Source of the DNA: Hirsutella rhossiliensis | Taxonomy: Eukaryota; Ascomycota; Sordariomycetes; Hypocreales; Ophiocordycipitaceae | Direction of reading: 5' to 3' | NCBI RefSeq assembly: GCF_020360975.1 | Contig: NW_025408669.1 | Location: 6,820,001-6,884,000 of the forward strand | DNA: 64,000 nt | Part shown: positions 13,342 through 24,907 of the stretch, one piece after another | How the letters are laid out: the number at the start of each line of letters is the position of its first letter | Position numbering within the stretch: the first letter of the stretch is position 1 | Position numbers and translations under genes: made by a program | The notes under the pieces: generated by a model | Told to the model about the DNA's origin: nothing | The model's input: the letters and a program-made list of their open reading frames with translations, nothing else | Database searches by the model: none

Positions 13342-13791
13342 TATAACGACCGGTGTTATTCCTAAGGGATAAACCTATCGAGGGGTTTATATTAGCAGAT
13401 ATAATAGGGCGTGGTCTAAGTAATAATAAGTATATTACGTTAGTAATAAGTCGGAGGTCGTAGACCGTAGACTATAACTAAGTAATTAGAATTAGAGATA
13501 GAATCGTAATAAAGATCTATATTAAAAGCTAGAGAGCTATTTATCTAAAGGAGTAAAAGTAGGTGGCTATATATACCTATAGAGACTGTCCTTAGATTAT
13601 AGGCCTAGCTATAATCCCTAACGTTAGATCGCATAGAGCGTAGTAATCCTATTAATCCTAGATTACTTAGATCTCTGCGATCCCCTCGATCCTATATCTA
13701 TTAGATAGTCGTGCCGACTATTTATCCGTTAGACCGTGTTACGTGCTTAACGCGGTCGACCGTTAGCGGCTTAGTAGCTATAGTCGTAATA
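13342..13791 (-). repeat. Gypsy-A2 5' LTR (450 bp)
   Basis: Pairs with 5941-6390. Its outer end reads CGTAATA where the other copy has CGTAACA, a CpA to TpA change. The TSD GTAGC follows directly at 13,792-13,796. Confidence 0.92.
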
Positions 13792-13796
13792 GTAGC

Positions 13797-14530
13797 GCGT
13801 TATCGGCGGTGCTCTACGCGGATAAGAGCTTTAAGACGATAATCTAGGATATAATTAAAGAGGTAGTTAAGGAAGAACTCCGCCTAGGTATCGCTTTAGG
13901 CCTAGGGGGCCCTAAGCGAACCTAGGCCGCGGTCGTAGCCGAGACTAAGGGACCGACCTAATATAAAGCTATAGTAAAATAGGTCCTACCGCGCTATAAA
14001 TACGAGATTATTATAGTCCCTACTAAGGCACCGCCCGAAATCCTAAGCCGCGAACTAAAGGATATAGTAAAGGCGGTAAATATAGCCTTAAAAGCTACGA
14101 GCGCTATAGCGGCGAGGCGCTTTTAAAGCGGAGATATCGCGGTTATATTTAATACCGCGGCGAGAGCCTATTAAAAGGACTAAGGCTAGGTTAAGGCCGT
14201 GTTTAGACTAGAGGCTACGATCTCCTACCGCGCGTATATAGTAGTCGCTAAGAACGTCCCCTTAAGGGTAGCGACGGTAGATAAGGAGCGATTGCTCTAT
14301 AAGATTATAGAGGTAAATAAAGTTAAGGTCCTCTAGGCCTAGGCGCTATGCCCCCGATCTAAGATATCGACGGCGACGACTATACTTATTAAGGTTAGTA
14401 GCTTAAAGGAGGCTAATAGGCTCTATAACCTAGGCCTAGTCCTTAAAGTATAGATCTTTTAATATAAACCCTACGATAAGTCGGTCTAATTATAGAGGTA
14501 CTATAACTATTATAGATATAGCTATATTAC
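13797..14530 (+). pseudogene. LINE-1 ORF1 (gag-like nucleic-acid-binding protein) relic, middle part
   Basis: This translates, with a few stops replaced, into a charged protein with the segment ALGLGGPKR near 13,890, a central region around 14,030-14,420, and the start of a CCHC zinc knuckle at about 14,500-14,530, where Cys codons now read Tyr (YYNCYRY-like). In Tad1/I-type LINEs, ORF1 encodes an RNA-binding particle protein with such a knuckle. The upstream part lies left of Gypsy-A2 (about 5660-5940). The knuckle finishes after Copia-1 at 20,570. The frame is relatively GC-rich, so it has fewer stops than its neighbours. Confidence 0.7.
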
Positions 14531-15098
14531 TATAAGGAATAGTATTCCTACTATAAATAAAGCAGCTATAATATACTCTCCTAATTATATAAGCTAATAA
14601 GTAGTATATTAATTATAGATAAAATCTTATCTTATAGAGTAAGAATCGCTTATTATTTTATATATTATTATATATTAAACGGGGTGCTAGTTATCGTATA
14701 ATTAGGAATCGAAGGAATAGAGCTAGCTTAGAATGCTAGCTAAGACCTCTTAAGAATACCGGCACGACTAACCTCCTTTAAATACGAATATTAATAGAAC
14801 TAAGATACTTCTAGATTTACTCGAGGTATTATAGAATTCCCTAGTCTTAGGGCTATACGGCAGCCTAAATCTAGTCCCGAAAGGTTCTTCTATTCAGCTA
14901 TAATTATCTATATAAGACAGTATATCCGCTAGTAGATAGATAGAGAATTATTAACTTTAATACCTCTTTTATATACTAATATACTACTAATAAATTCCGT
15001 TGAAAATCCTACCTTATACTCCTTCTTCCCCTCTATTACGTAGTCTTACGTAATTCCTTAATTTCCTAAAATTCCGCTTTTGCTTATATACCTTAAGA
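14531..15098 (+). repeat. Copia-1 5' LTR (about 568 bp)
   Basis: Begins TATAAGGAATAG and ends CCTTAAGA, then the internal GGTTATAAGCCCGG, a candidate primer-binding region. It differs from the 3' LTR by transitions and one short indel near 14,740. It has lost nearly all TpG/CpA pairs that the 3' LTR still keeps. Confidence 0.85.
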
Positions 15099-15179
15099 GG
15101 TTATAAGCCCGGCTTACTCCTTTTAAGCCGGGAAATTAACTACTTATACCTTTAAAATTCCTCGTCGAAATATTTAATT

Positions 15180-18100
15180 AAAATTCCTTTCGAAATTCCC
15201 CCTAACTTCTTTTACCTTCCTCTGCTCTTAAACTCCCGTCTAGACTTCTCGATCCTTACGAACGAAATAATACCGAATTTATATAAAATAGGTAGATAGA
15301 AAGAATACGAATTTACTAGACTTAAGGGAAATTTAAATTATACCTTATAGACTATAAGGATAGAAGCTATCCTTATAAAAGAAAAGCTTATTACTGCTCT
15401 AGAGTAAGTAAATTATATATAGACTATAGAGGCTTTATCTATAATATTCCTTTAAGTCGAAGATAATCCCTTAATATAAATTTAGTATCTAAAAAATGCT
15501 AAAGAAGCGTAGGATAAGCTTAAAAAGCTATATAATCCGTCGAACTTTTCGTTGAATTATCTGCTTATTAAGCAGCTCTTTAATCTTAGTCCCTCGGACT
15601 TTAATTTAGAGAAATACCTTTATAAGGTAAAGGAAATCTATAAGGATTTAAAATCCTATAATATAGAAATTCTAGAAGTTATTCTTATAGCATGGATTCT
15701 TAATTGCCTTAATAAGGAATTTAGAAGCTATATTATAAATATTATATAGAGCCTTAGGTATAATTCTACGGCGTTTACCCTCGAAACCCTTATAGCTAGT
15801 CGTTTAGACGAAGCTAGAAGAATAGAAGATATAGACGAATCTTCGGAGAAAGCCTTCTTAATATAAAGGAAGCCTTAGAAATCCCATAGAAATTCTATAG
15901 ATACTCCTTATTATAAGGAATATAAAAAACCAGGGCATTTTATAGTAAATTGCTATAAATTATACCCGAATAAGGCTCCTGCTTATTAGGTATTAAATAA
16001 AGGAAAAAAGGACGATAGGACTTAAATTTCTAAGAAGAGAAAATCTTCTTTTTCTTCTAGGAAGAAATCCCCTTTTAGTAGTATTTCTACTACTAATAAA
16101 AGAAGGAAGGCTCGAATTACCGAGCTAGAGTCCGATTTAAAAGATAGTAATAAGGTCTTAAATATAGCTTTATAAGAAGAAAATATAGACCTAGATATTA
16201 ACCTTATAAACCTCTCTAAGGCCCTGACCCCTATATATACGTCTAAGGATTTAGAGGTAATTTTAACCTCTATAATTACCCTTATAGTAGAAGCTAATAA
16301 AGACTCTCTTTTAGGACCTCTAAAAGCCTCGATTCCTAGAATAAAGGAATTAGTCTTAAAGGTAAGAGAAGGAGGATTTCCTAGTTATAAGAATAAAAGG
16401 ATCTTTAATTTTATATATAATACCGGAGCTACTAGGTATATAGTATCTAATAAGAATTTCCTTATTAACTATAAAGAAATTAAGTCTAAAGTTTACTAGG
16501 GAAAAGCTTCCTTTATATTAGTAAAAGGAAAGAGGGACTTAGTATTTAAATTCCTATATAGTAGAAAAAGGTATATCCTTTAAGACTGCTTTTATATACC
16601 TAAATTAAGGGTAAATATACTATCCTAATCTTAGTTTAATAATACCTATGCCTTAATAGGAGGAAATAAAGTCCTTTTATTAGATAATAAGGCTAAGGTC
16701 CTTACTAAAGGATTTCTTAGAAATAAATTATATTATATTCTTATAGAACCTTTATTAAAAAGCTAATTAATCCTTATTACGTCTTTAAAAGCAAAGGATA
16801 TAGATTTTTATACTTAGTACTTACGCTTAGGGCATATAAATAGTAGGGCTATTTTAGAAATATTAAAAAGATATAATAAGTATATAAAAATACCTCTAAA
16901 AGAGGAAAATAAAATAAGGCAATACGAAATATATATTAGAGCTAAAGTAACGAATAAGGTTAATAAATAACCTTCGTATAAGTCTTATTCTTATTTAGAA
17001 AAAACAGTATTAGATATTTAAGGGCTAATTAAAGTGCCTACTTATAATAAATATTACTATTATATTTCTTTCCTAGACGTAGGAACCCGATATCTAGAAA
17101 TATACCTTCTTCGAAAAAAGGGAGAAGCTCTAAATAGGTTCCTAGAATTTAAAAATAGGGTAGAAAATAACCCTAAAAATACTAGGATTAGAGAAGTATT
17201 TTCTAATAATGCTAAAGAATTTATATATAAAATAAAGCTCTATTGCGAAAAAGAAGGAATTACCTTTAATTCTAGTCCTCCTAGGACGCCGGAATCTAAT
17301 AGTAGAATAGAAAGAATAAATCGTACTATATTAGAAAAAGTACGAGCTCTTTTATTTACTACTAGGCTTCCTAAATATCTATAGGGAGAAGCTATTTTAA
17401 TAGCTACCTATTTATATAATAGATTACTATATTCTACGATAGGATTAAAAGTCCAATAAAAAAGAGGGATAATATAATACTACCCTTCGAGACCTTAAAT
17501 AAAATTAAGACCTTTAGAAGCCTTATATATTATAAGAATAAACACCTTAAAGATAAGCTAGATAATAGAGCTTTTAAGGGAATAATAGTAGGCTATTTAG
17601 AAAATGTATATAAAATCTAGGATTTTTCTAAGAGAAAGATTACTATCTCTAAAGATATTACTATACTAGAAAATAAATTTATAAAAAATCTAGAAATCTC
17701 TAGTAGTAATAATACCTTTGATTTTAATTCTATTCTAAATAAAGATAAGCTAGAAAGCTATATCCCTATAGAGGAAGCTATTAGAGAACCTAGAGATAAA
17801 AGTCCCTCGCCCTTTATAGAAGAAGAGTCTTTAAATAACGATCCTATTCCTACTACTAGTAAAATAGTAGTAGAATTACCTAAGAAGCTAGAAGGGTTCG
17901 ATTCTAACTATATCGAATACCCTAACGTTAATTTATTTCTAAACTACGATTTTATAGAGTTAATTCTAGCTAGTATAGAAAATTAGGATCTAAAAATTCT
18001 AAAGACCTATAAACAAGGAATAAATAGCCCTAAAATAGTATTTTAGAAAGATATTATAATTAAGGAAATTATCTAGCTAATTAAATATAAAACTTAGGAA

Positions 18101-19640
18101 TTTTCCTACCTCCCTAAAGATAGGGAGGCTATAGGAGGCCGCTAGGTCTATACTATTAAGAAGGATAGTTAAAATAATATAATAAAATATAAAGCCCGTT
18201 TTATAATATAGGGATTTAAGTAGATCTATAGCTTAGATTTCCTAGATACCTTCTCGACTATAGCTAGACCCGAATCTATTAGAATTCTACTTATTTTAGC
18301 TATTATCTACGAATTCGAAGCTTTATAAATAGATATAATAAATGCCTTTATATATACCGATATAGATAGCAAAGTATATATTAATCTTCTTATAGGCTAC
18401 GAAGAATACGCTCTTAAAGAATATTATTTAAAATATAGATTAGCTTATAGAGCTAAAGGAATTAAATTAACTAAATTCCTAGACCTATATAAAACCGGTT
18501 AAATTAAAGCAAAGCTAAAGAAAGCATTATATAGCCTAAAATAAAGTCCTAAGCTCTAGTATAATTATTTAAAATTATACTAAATAATCTCAGATTTCTT
18601 TCTCTTTTAATAGATAAAGGAGTATTTATAAATAAGGACTATAGTATAGCCTTAGCAATTTACGTCGACGACTTTCTTATAGTAGGGCCCTTAAATCTAT
18701 AATAAAAGAAAGATTATTTAAAGAATTATCTAAATTCCTAGATTTTACTATCTTAGGAGATATAAAAGACTTCTTAGGTCTAAATATTATAATAAACCGA
18801 GAAAATAAAGAGCTATATATATCCTATGAAAATTATACCTTAAATAAATTAAAGGAATTTAATAAAGAAGGTTTAGGAACTTCGAATTTACCCGCTATAG
18901 TAGGCTTTAAGCTTATAAAAGCAAAGGAATTACCTTCTAAGGAAGATATATTATAATTTTAGGAAGAAATAGGATCTCTATTATACTTAGCCTTATTTAC
19001 TAGGCTAGATATCTTATATTCTATAATTTCCTACGCTAGATTCGCGGCTAAGCCTAACTAAACGTATTTTAAGGCTTTAAATATAATTTAGAAATATTTA
19101 AATAAATTCCCTAGCCTAAAGATTAAATATAATTATAATATCCCTTTACCTATCTATATATAAAGGGTTTTACCGACTCTAGCTAGGCGTCGGATTTAAC
19201 GGACGGAAAATCCTTTTCCGGTTACTATTTTTATATATATAATTATATAATAAGCTAGGCTTACTCTAAGCAGAAAGCCGTTGCCCTATCTACCTACGAA
19301 GCAGAGTATATTAGCTTTAAGGAGGTAAATAAAGAAGCTATTTATTTAAATATGCTTTTTAAAAATATTACTAAGGATCTATCTATTAAGATTCCTAATA
19401 CTATACCTCTTATTTTAACGGATAATACTGCTACTATTAAATTAGCAGAAAATCCGGAATTTTATAAAAGGTCTAAGTATATAAGATTAGCCTATTACTA
19501 TACTAGAACTAGTATAAGAGAAGGGGAAATTAGAGTTTTTTATTTTAAATTAAAAGATAATATAGCTAATATTTTTATAAAGGAATTAAGACCTAGATTA
19601 CTTTATAAATTTAGAGACGGTCTATCCTTGATATAAGTTC
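15180..19640 (+). pseudogene. Copia-1 gag-pol polyprotein relic
   Basis: Gag covers about 15,250-16,020, including an open 65-codon piece at 15,552-15,749 with the LxxLxPSDFNLEKYL type of Copia gag, and a knuckle-like segment near 15,910-15,965. The protease lies near 16,400-16,480. Integrase has an open 116-codon piece at 17,034-17,384 with FLDVGTRY, SNNAKEF (catalytic Asp now Asn) and PRTPESNSRIERINRT. RVT2-type reverse transcriptase runs from about 18,060 to 19,050, with LQIDIINAF near 18,330 and the intact box YVDDFL at 18,663-18,680. RNase H ends in an open 94-codon piece at 19,352-19,636, with LTDNTATIKLAENP and KRSKYIRLAYYY. Remaining stops fit former Gln/Trp codons. Confidence 0.88.
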
Positions 19641-19649
19641 CTAAGCAAT

Positions 19650-20000
19650 TAAAAGGGGTTTTTAGATATTTCTTATACTTTCTATATCTTTCCTACTAGG
19701 TTTTTCCTTTTAGGTTTCCTAGAGAAATATTTACTAGGTTTTATCTATTAAGATTTTCCTAGTAATAATAGGTTTTACCTTATATAAGGTTATCCTATAA
19801 ATAATTATTATAACTATAGATATTTCCTACTATAGGTTTTTCTATTAGTATATACCTAAGGATTTTCTTTTCTAAGAAAGAATAGGTTTTTATATATCCT
19901 ATTAAGGTATAAGAATAGTTTTCCTATATTAGGTTTTTACCCTATATATATACTACTATAAATAAATTAGTAAAGAGTATATAAATCTACTCTTTAAGGG
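19650..20000 (+). other. Copia-1 3' non-coding segment with repeated AGGTTTT/TAGGTTT motifs
   Basis: Between the RNase H stop and the polypurine tract lie about 350 bp in which TAGGTTTTTCCTT-like words recur at irregular spacing (for example near 19,695, 19,710, 19,735, 19,770, 19,835, 19,888, 19,933). No coding frame. It may be 3' untranslated RNA with low-complexity repeats. Confidence 0.5.
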
Positions 20001-20004
20001 AGGC

Positions 20005-20564
20005 TATAAGGAACGGTGTTCCTACTATAAATAAAGCAGCTATAATATACTCTCCCGATTATATAAGCTAATAAGTAGTATATTAATTATAGACAAAATC
20101 TTATCCTATAGAGTAAGAATCGCCCGTTATTTTGCATGTTATTATGCATTAAACGGGTTGCCGGTTATTATATAATCGGGAATCGAAGGAATAGAGCTAG
20201 CTTAGAATACTCCTCTTAAGAACACCGGCACGACTAACCTCCTTTAAACACGAATATTAATAGAACTAAGACACTTCTAGATTTACTTAAGGTATCACGG
20301 AATTTCCTAGTCTTAGGGCTATACGGCAGCTTAAATCTAGTCCCGAAGGGTTCTTCCGTTTAGCTATAATTATCTATATAAGATAGTATGTCCGCTAGTA
20401 GATAGATAGAGAATTATTAACTTTAACACCTCTTCTATATACTAATATACTACTAATAAATTCCGTTAAAAATCCTACCTTATACTCCTTCTTCCCCTCT
20501 ATTATGTAGTCTTACGTAATTCCTTAATTTCCTAAAATTCCGCTTTTACTTATATACCTTAAGA
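20005..20564 (+). repeat. Copia-1 3' LTR (about 560 bp)
   Basis: Begins TATAAGGAACGG and ends CCTTAAGA just before the TSD ATTAC. It keeps several TpG/CpA dinucleotides, for example around 20,132-20,165 and 20,220-20,275, where the 5' LTR has TpA, so it was less heavily mutated. The ending GA rather than CA is unusual; it may reflect mutation or a boundary off by a base or two. Confidence 0.85.
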
Positions 20565-20569
20565 ATTAC

Positions 20570-23500
20570 TAGGCGATATATATCGATATAACTCTATAGC
20601 TAATATAGGAGCACGGTATATAATAAAGGCAAGGACGAATATAGGGCTAAGAAGGGCGAAATCCCCTATAACTATATCTTATATTAAGGGGACTACTTAT
20701 CGTAGACCTAGACCTACCCTATAGCGAATAAAGCCTAGGAAAAGGTAAGGGAAAACTACCTACGTCGATCTTAATAGTTCGCGAATACCTAGACGTACGC
20801 CGAGTAATAGGTGCTCCCTACCGTCGAAACCTAGGGCGTTCCTAAATTAACCGTAGTCCGGAAGTAAGGACTAAGTAGACCGCGCTAAGATAAGAGGTCG
20901 AGCTTAAGACACCCGCTAGCTAGTAGGGCTAAGGAGGCCGAACTAAGTATAAACGATATTCGTAGGTATAGTAGATAAAGAAGCGCTAGGAGATAGAGCG
21001 CCTCCCTCCTTATATAAACGACCCCTTTTACCTTAACCCTACCTATATATAACTAAAAGTATTATTCTAGAATATATAAAAGAGATATAAGCTAGCTTAG
21101 TTAGCGCTTTACTACTAAGCTAGCTTCGACTTAATAGTACTATAGGAAGTAGAAGCTATACTAGGAGGCGGCCCCCCCCCCCCTTAAAGCGGCGCCCTAT
21201 AGCCTAGTCTATAAGGAGGGGAGGTATACGCTATATATATATAAAAGGCTTAGGCTAAGGACTTAGTCGCCCTAGTTTAGACTAAACTAAAGCGAGGTAA
21301 TTTTTAGGGATAGTATTAAACTATAAGCGATTTACTTACTACTAAGGGCCGTAAGGGTAGGAGCGCTATATAACCTAAGCGTAATCGAACTAAAGCACCT
21401 TATAGTAATAGTAAGGGACTTTAATATCTATTACCCGCTCTAGGATAGATATAATAAAACCTTAGATAGCGCGATATAACTTATATAAGAAGCGATAAGG
21501 CTATAACTTAAACTCGCTACCTTAAGAAGGGAGTATATAAGATTTTTCTATAGCTAAAAGGATAGTACTATCGACTTAGCTTAGGTAATACTAGAAACTA
21601 AAATATAGTATACTAGGCCTAACCTAAACCTAACTAGGTTAGACTATATCCCCTAAACTATTATACTATAGGTCGATACCTAGGCCTAGGTACCTAAACC
21701 GGCCCTAAGGTAAAAAGAAGTAAAAGTAAAGCTAGTTAAAGCTAAGACTATATCCTAGCTAGGACTATACTAGCTAATGCTCTAGACGCTTAAGGATATT
21801 AATAAGGACCTAGACTATATCTTTACTACTCTAGCGTAGATCGCGATAGCTATAGTTCCGCGCTAAGGGCGAGCATTCCCTAAGGGTAACGTATAGTTTA
21901 CCTTAGAGGTAAGGAGGGCGACGAGGGAGGCTAAGAGGGTAAGGAGGAAGTATAGGCGGGAAAGGAATAAAGCGAACTAAGAAGACTTATATAAGGTATC
22001 TATAGCTTAGAAGCGGACCGTCCGTAAGGCAAGGAGGGCCTATTAGCGCGAGTTCTTAAAAGAATTTAGCGCCGATAATACTAAGCTCTAAAACGTAGAG
22101 AGGTAAGTAAGACTTTATAGTAGGCTATTACTAAAACTAACTTATATCTTACCGCTAATTAAGGAAGGTAAGGACTAACTAACGGAAACCTTTAAAGGGA
22201 AGGCCTAGTTACTAGCCGCTAAGTTCTTCTTACTAAAGGCCGGCACGACCTAAGGGCTACCCTAGCTTATAGCCGAGGCGACCCTTATAGTTAATTAATA
22301 GATCCGGCTAGCTAATATCGTAAGGGCGCTAGGTAAGATAGTAAGCTAGAAAGCGGCGGGTCTAGACAGCGTCCCCTTAAGGTTTATTAAGAAGTATAGC
22401 CTAGCCTTAGTCTAGCGACTAGCTACGATCTTTAACGCCTATACCTAACTCTTATATTTCCTAGGTCGGTTCTATAGCGCGAACGTAGTAGTTATCTAGA
22501 AGCTAGGTAAGAGGCCGGACGCCTACCGTATAGTAGGGGGTTAGAGACTAATTTCCCTCCTACCTATAGTAGGAAAAGTACTTAAGTAGATACTAGCCTA
22601 AAAGATCGCGGGAGTAGCGGAGGCGAATAGTATCCTATTAAATAGATAAATAGGGAATAAGAGGGAACGCTCTATAAAAGTAGCGATCCTACTAATAATA
22701 GAACTAATACGCGCGATATAGGCTTAAAGGGGTATTATATTATTCCTATAGCTAGATATTAAGGGCGTATTTAATACGGTTAACTATAATAAGCTTATAA
22801 AGGAACTAAAGCTTAGGGGATACCTTAGGTAGCTTATAAGCTTAATATAAAGCTTCTTAAGCGATAGGAGATCGACCTTTTACTTCGATAAAAGGACCTT
22901 AAAGCTAACTTAAGTGCTAACGGGAGTCCCTTAAGGCTCCCCTTTATCCTTAATCTTATTTCTATATTATATAACCCTCTTATATAAAAGGCTTAGTATA
23001 ATATATAGTATTTATACTATTAGCTTCGCTAATAATATAAATATAGTTAGTATTAAACCTAATAAGGCTACTATAGTAGCACGCTTAAAGGAAGCTTAAA
23101 GGGTATACACGGAATAAGCGACTAAGTTCGCGGTTACTTTTAAACTATTAAAGAGCGAATTACTATACTTTATATAAAGGAGATAAGCGATAACGACGCT
23201 AGTTCGCTTTAGGGCCGATATAGTAACTCCGGTCTAAGAGGCCCGCCTACTAAGGGTTTAAGTATACCGGAAACTATACTAAAAGGCGTACTTAAAATAA
23301 CTCTAAGTAAAGTTAAAGCGCTAAACTATAGCCCTAACTAAGCTCGCGGCGTTTATATAGGGCTATACCTTACTATATACTAAGGAAGTCTATAGTAAGG
23401 TAATCCGGTCCTTAATCTCTTATACTATAGTTATATTTTATAAGATAACGCTTATAAAAGGGAAACTATATAAAATCGCGCGGGACCTTACCTAAGACTA

Positions 23501-24400
23501 GTTAGCCTACCTCTAAGTAATAATAGGTGCCTACTACGCGACCTTAGTCTACTAAGTTAAAGCGGAGGTATAAGTACCCTTAATTAACTTTTACTTAAAC
23601 TAAAGAATAATAAATACCCTTTAAAGGCTAAAGGACTTAGGGCTCCTAGGCTAAATCTAACGCGCGTTTAACGTAGTTATAGGTATACTTAAAAAGAGGC
23701 GATGCTAGAGAGAGGATAGACCCTCGGCGGTACTACCTTTAGGTAGACCCCCCCTCGTAGAGGAGATAAGGGGGGTCTAGAGCTAGATAGGATTAAATAA
23801 CCTCTTAAATAAAGCTAAGTCGCTCGAAAGGCTAAATAAGGAATAGGCCGCTTAATAGAACGCTAAAGAAAACGCGATCTAATAATACCGGACTACCCTT
23901 TACCCCGCTAACTTCCCGCCTTAGTTTAATAAGGTAATAACGCTAAACCGTTATAAGGGCCTCCTTAAGTATATTAGTATAGTAATTACCTAGATATATA
24001 TAGGAAAAATCGGGCTTAATAACTTCCTCTTTAATTAATAGGTCCTTAGCGTAGTTTCGCTAATATATACTTATAGATAAAGATAGGATACTATCTACTA
24101 TACGATAATTAACTATTTACTAATAGTAGAGGCGAGGGAGTCCCTCTTAATATAGGCCTAGGATATAGGTAACGTAAGAGCGGGCCTTTAAAGGAAAAGG
24201 ATAGCGGCACCGCTAGCGTAATAGTTCCTCTACTTAAGTAGGCTCCGTTAGTTTAACCTAGCTTAAAGGCTATATATAAATATACTAGATAATAGAACTA
24301 GGGTCGCGCTAGGGATAGAGCGGCTTTAACTAAGACTACCCTAGCTAACTACTTCCTTTACTAAAGCGACCTAGGAAGGGAGAGGACTTATAATTATAAG
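20570..24400 (+). pseudogene. LINE-1 end of ORF1 and ORF2 (APE endonuclease, reverse transcriptase) relic
   Basis: The last part of ORF1 runs to about 20,950. ORF2 follows. The endonuclease domain covers about 21,000-21,700; the element-specific box near 21,415-21,440 reads DFNIYYPL, where functional copies have a His pair (His to Tyr by CAT/CAC to TAT/TAC). Reverse transcriptase covers about 22,500-23,150, with LQLDIKGVFN near 22,750, a GVPQGSPLS box near 22,925, and the catalytic box read as FANNINI at 23,025-23,045, both Asp now Asn. The C-terminal region at 23,900-24,300 includes GKIGLNNFLF and a Cys/His array whose Cys are mostly Tyr. I see no RNase H. The region 24,400-24,860 looks like 3' untranslated DNA rich in CTAAAC-like short repeats. 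Confidence 0.8.
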
Positions 24401-24907
24401 ACTATAGCTTTAACTAAACTAAACCTAAACTAAGCGTAAACCTCGCCGATTAAACTATAGACTAAATAAAACTAATATAACCTAACCGAACTAACCTTAA
24501 TAGCTATAGAATAAGACCTACTATTAAAAGACTATAACTAAATAAGACCTAACTTAGAACTAAACTAAGATAGAGCTAATAACTAGCCCCCCTCTTAAAC
24601 TATAACCTTAGCCTAGCTTATTAGTAGTAACGTCTACTTTATTATTATAGCGGGAATAATAAGACCCCCTTAAGGTAGTACGTAGAGTATAAGAAGAAGT
24701 AACCTAAGGCTTACGAGGAGTATAGGGACTACTACCGCTATAAGAACCCTAATAATAACTAAATAGACCTAACCCTAAACCTAAACTAGAGCTAGCCTAG
24801 ACGGCTAGCTTATAAGATAGAGTAATAACTAGGGTCTATACTAAGGTAAGACCTATACCGGCGGTAGTATAGAGGCATTCGCTATAGCCTATACTATAAC
24901 TATAGAT

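Larger units (their letters stand above)
5941..13791 (-). mobile_element. Gypsy-A2: complete Ty3/Gypsy chromovirus, RIP-mutated, with TSD GTAGC
   Basis: A 7.85-kb element on the minus strand bounded by two 450-bp LTRs and flanked by a perfect 5-bp duplication, GTAGC, at 5936-5940 and 13,792-13,796. Reading from 13,341 downwards: gag with a CCHC knuckle, then protease, reverse transcriptase, RNase H, integrase, chromodomain, a segment with an open frame on the opposite strand, a polypurine tract (reverse complement of about 6395-6412) and the 3' LTR. It is inserted in LINE-1 ORF1 and belongs to the same family as Gypsy-A1, in inverted orientation. Confidence 0.92.
14531..20564 (+). mobile_element. 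Copia-1: Ty1/Copia LTR retrotransposon, full length, TSD ATTAC
   Basis: A 6.0-kb plus-strand element with LTRs of 568 and 560 bp, flanked by ATTAC at 14,526-14,530 and 20,565-20,569. The internal order is gag, protease, integrase, reverse transcriptase, RNase H, which is the Copia order (integrase before RT). A purine tract (AAGGGAGGC, about 19,996-20,004) precedes the 3' LTR. It sits inside the zinc knuckle of LINE-1 ORF1. It is the least RIP-damaged element here: three of its segments are still open for 65 to 116 codons and its RT catalytic box is intact. Confidence 0.9.
5660..24400 (+). mobile_element. LINE-1: Tad1-like non-LTR retrotransposon, split by two LTR elements
   Basis: The LINE is in three pieces: about 5660-5940 (5' region, start of ORF1), 13,797-14,530 (ORF1) and 20,570-24,400 (end of ORF1, then ORF2). 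Gypsy-A2 separates the first two and Copia-1 the last two. Removing both insertions, with one copy of each 5-bp duplication, rejoins a continuous reading order. ORF1 has a CCHC-like knuckle exactly at the Copia-1 site. ORF2 has an APE-type endonuclease, a reverse transcriptase and the C-terminal Cys/His region typical of fungal Tad1 elements. The left boundary is approximate. All frames are RIP-riddled. Confidence 0.8.

Noticed and set aside
24370..24860. CTAAAC/CCTAAC-like words that resemble telomere repeats
   Set aside because: The spacing is irregular and there is no tandem TTAGGG array. They fit a RIP-mutated low-complexity LINE 3' region.
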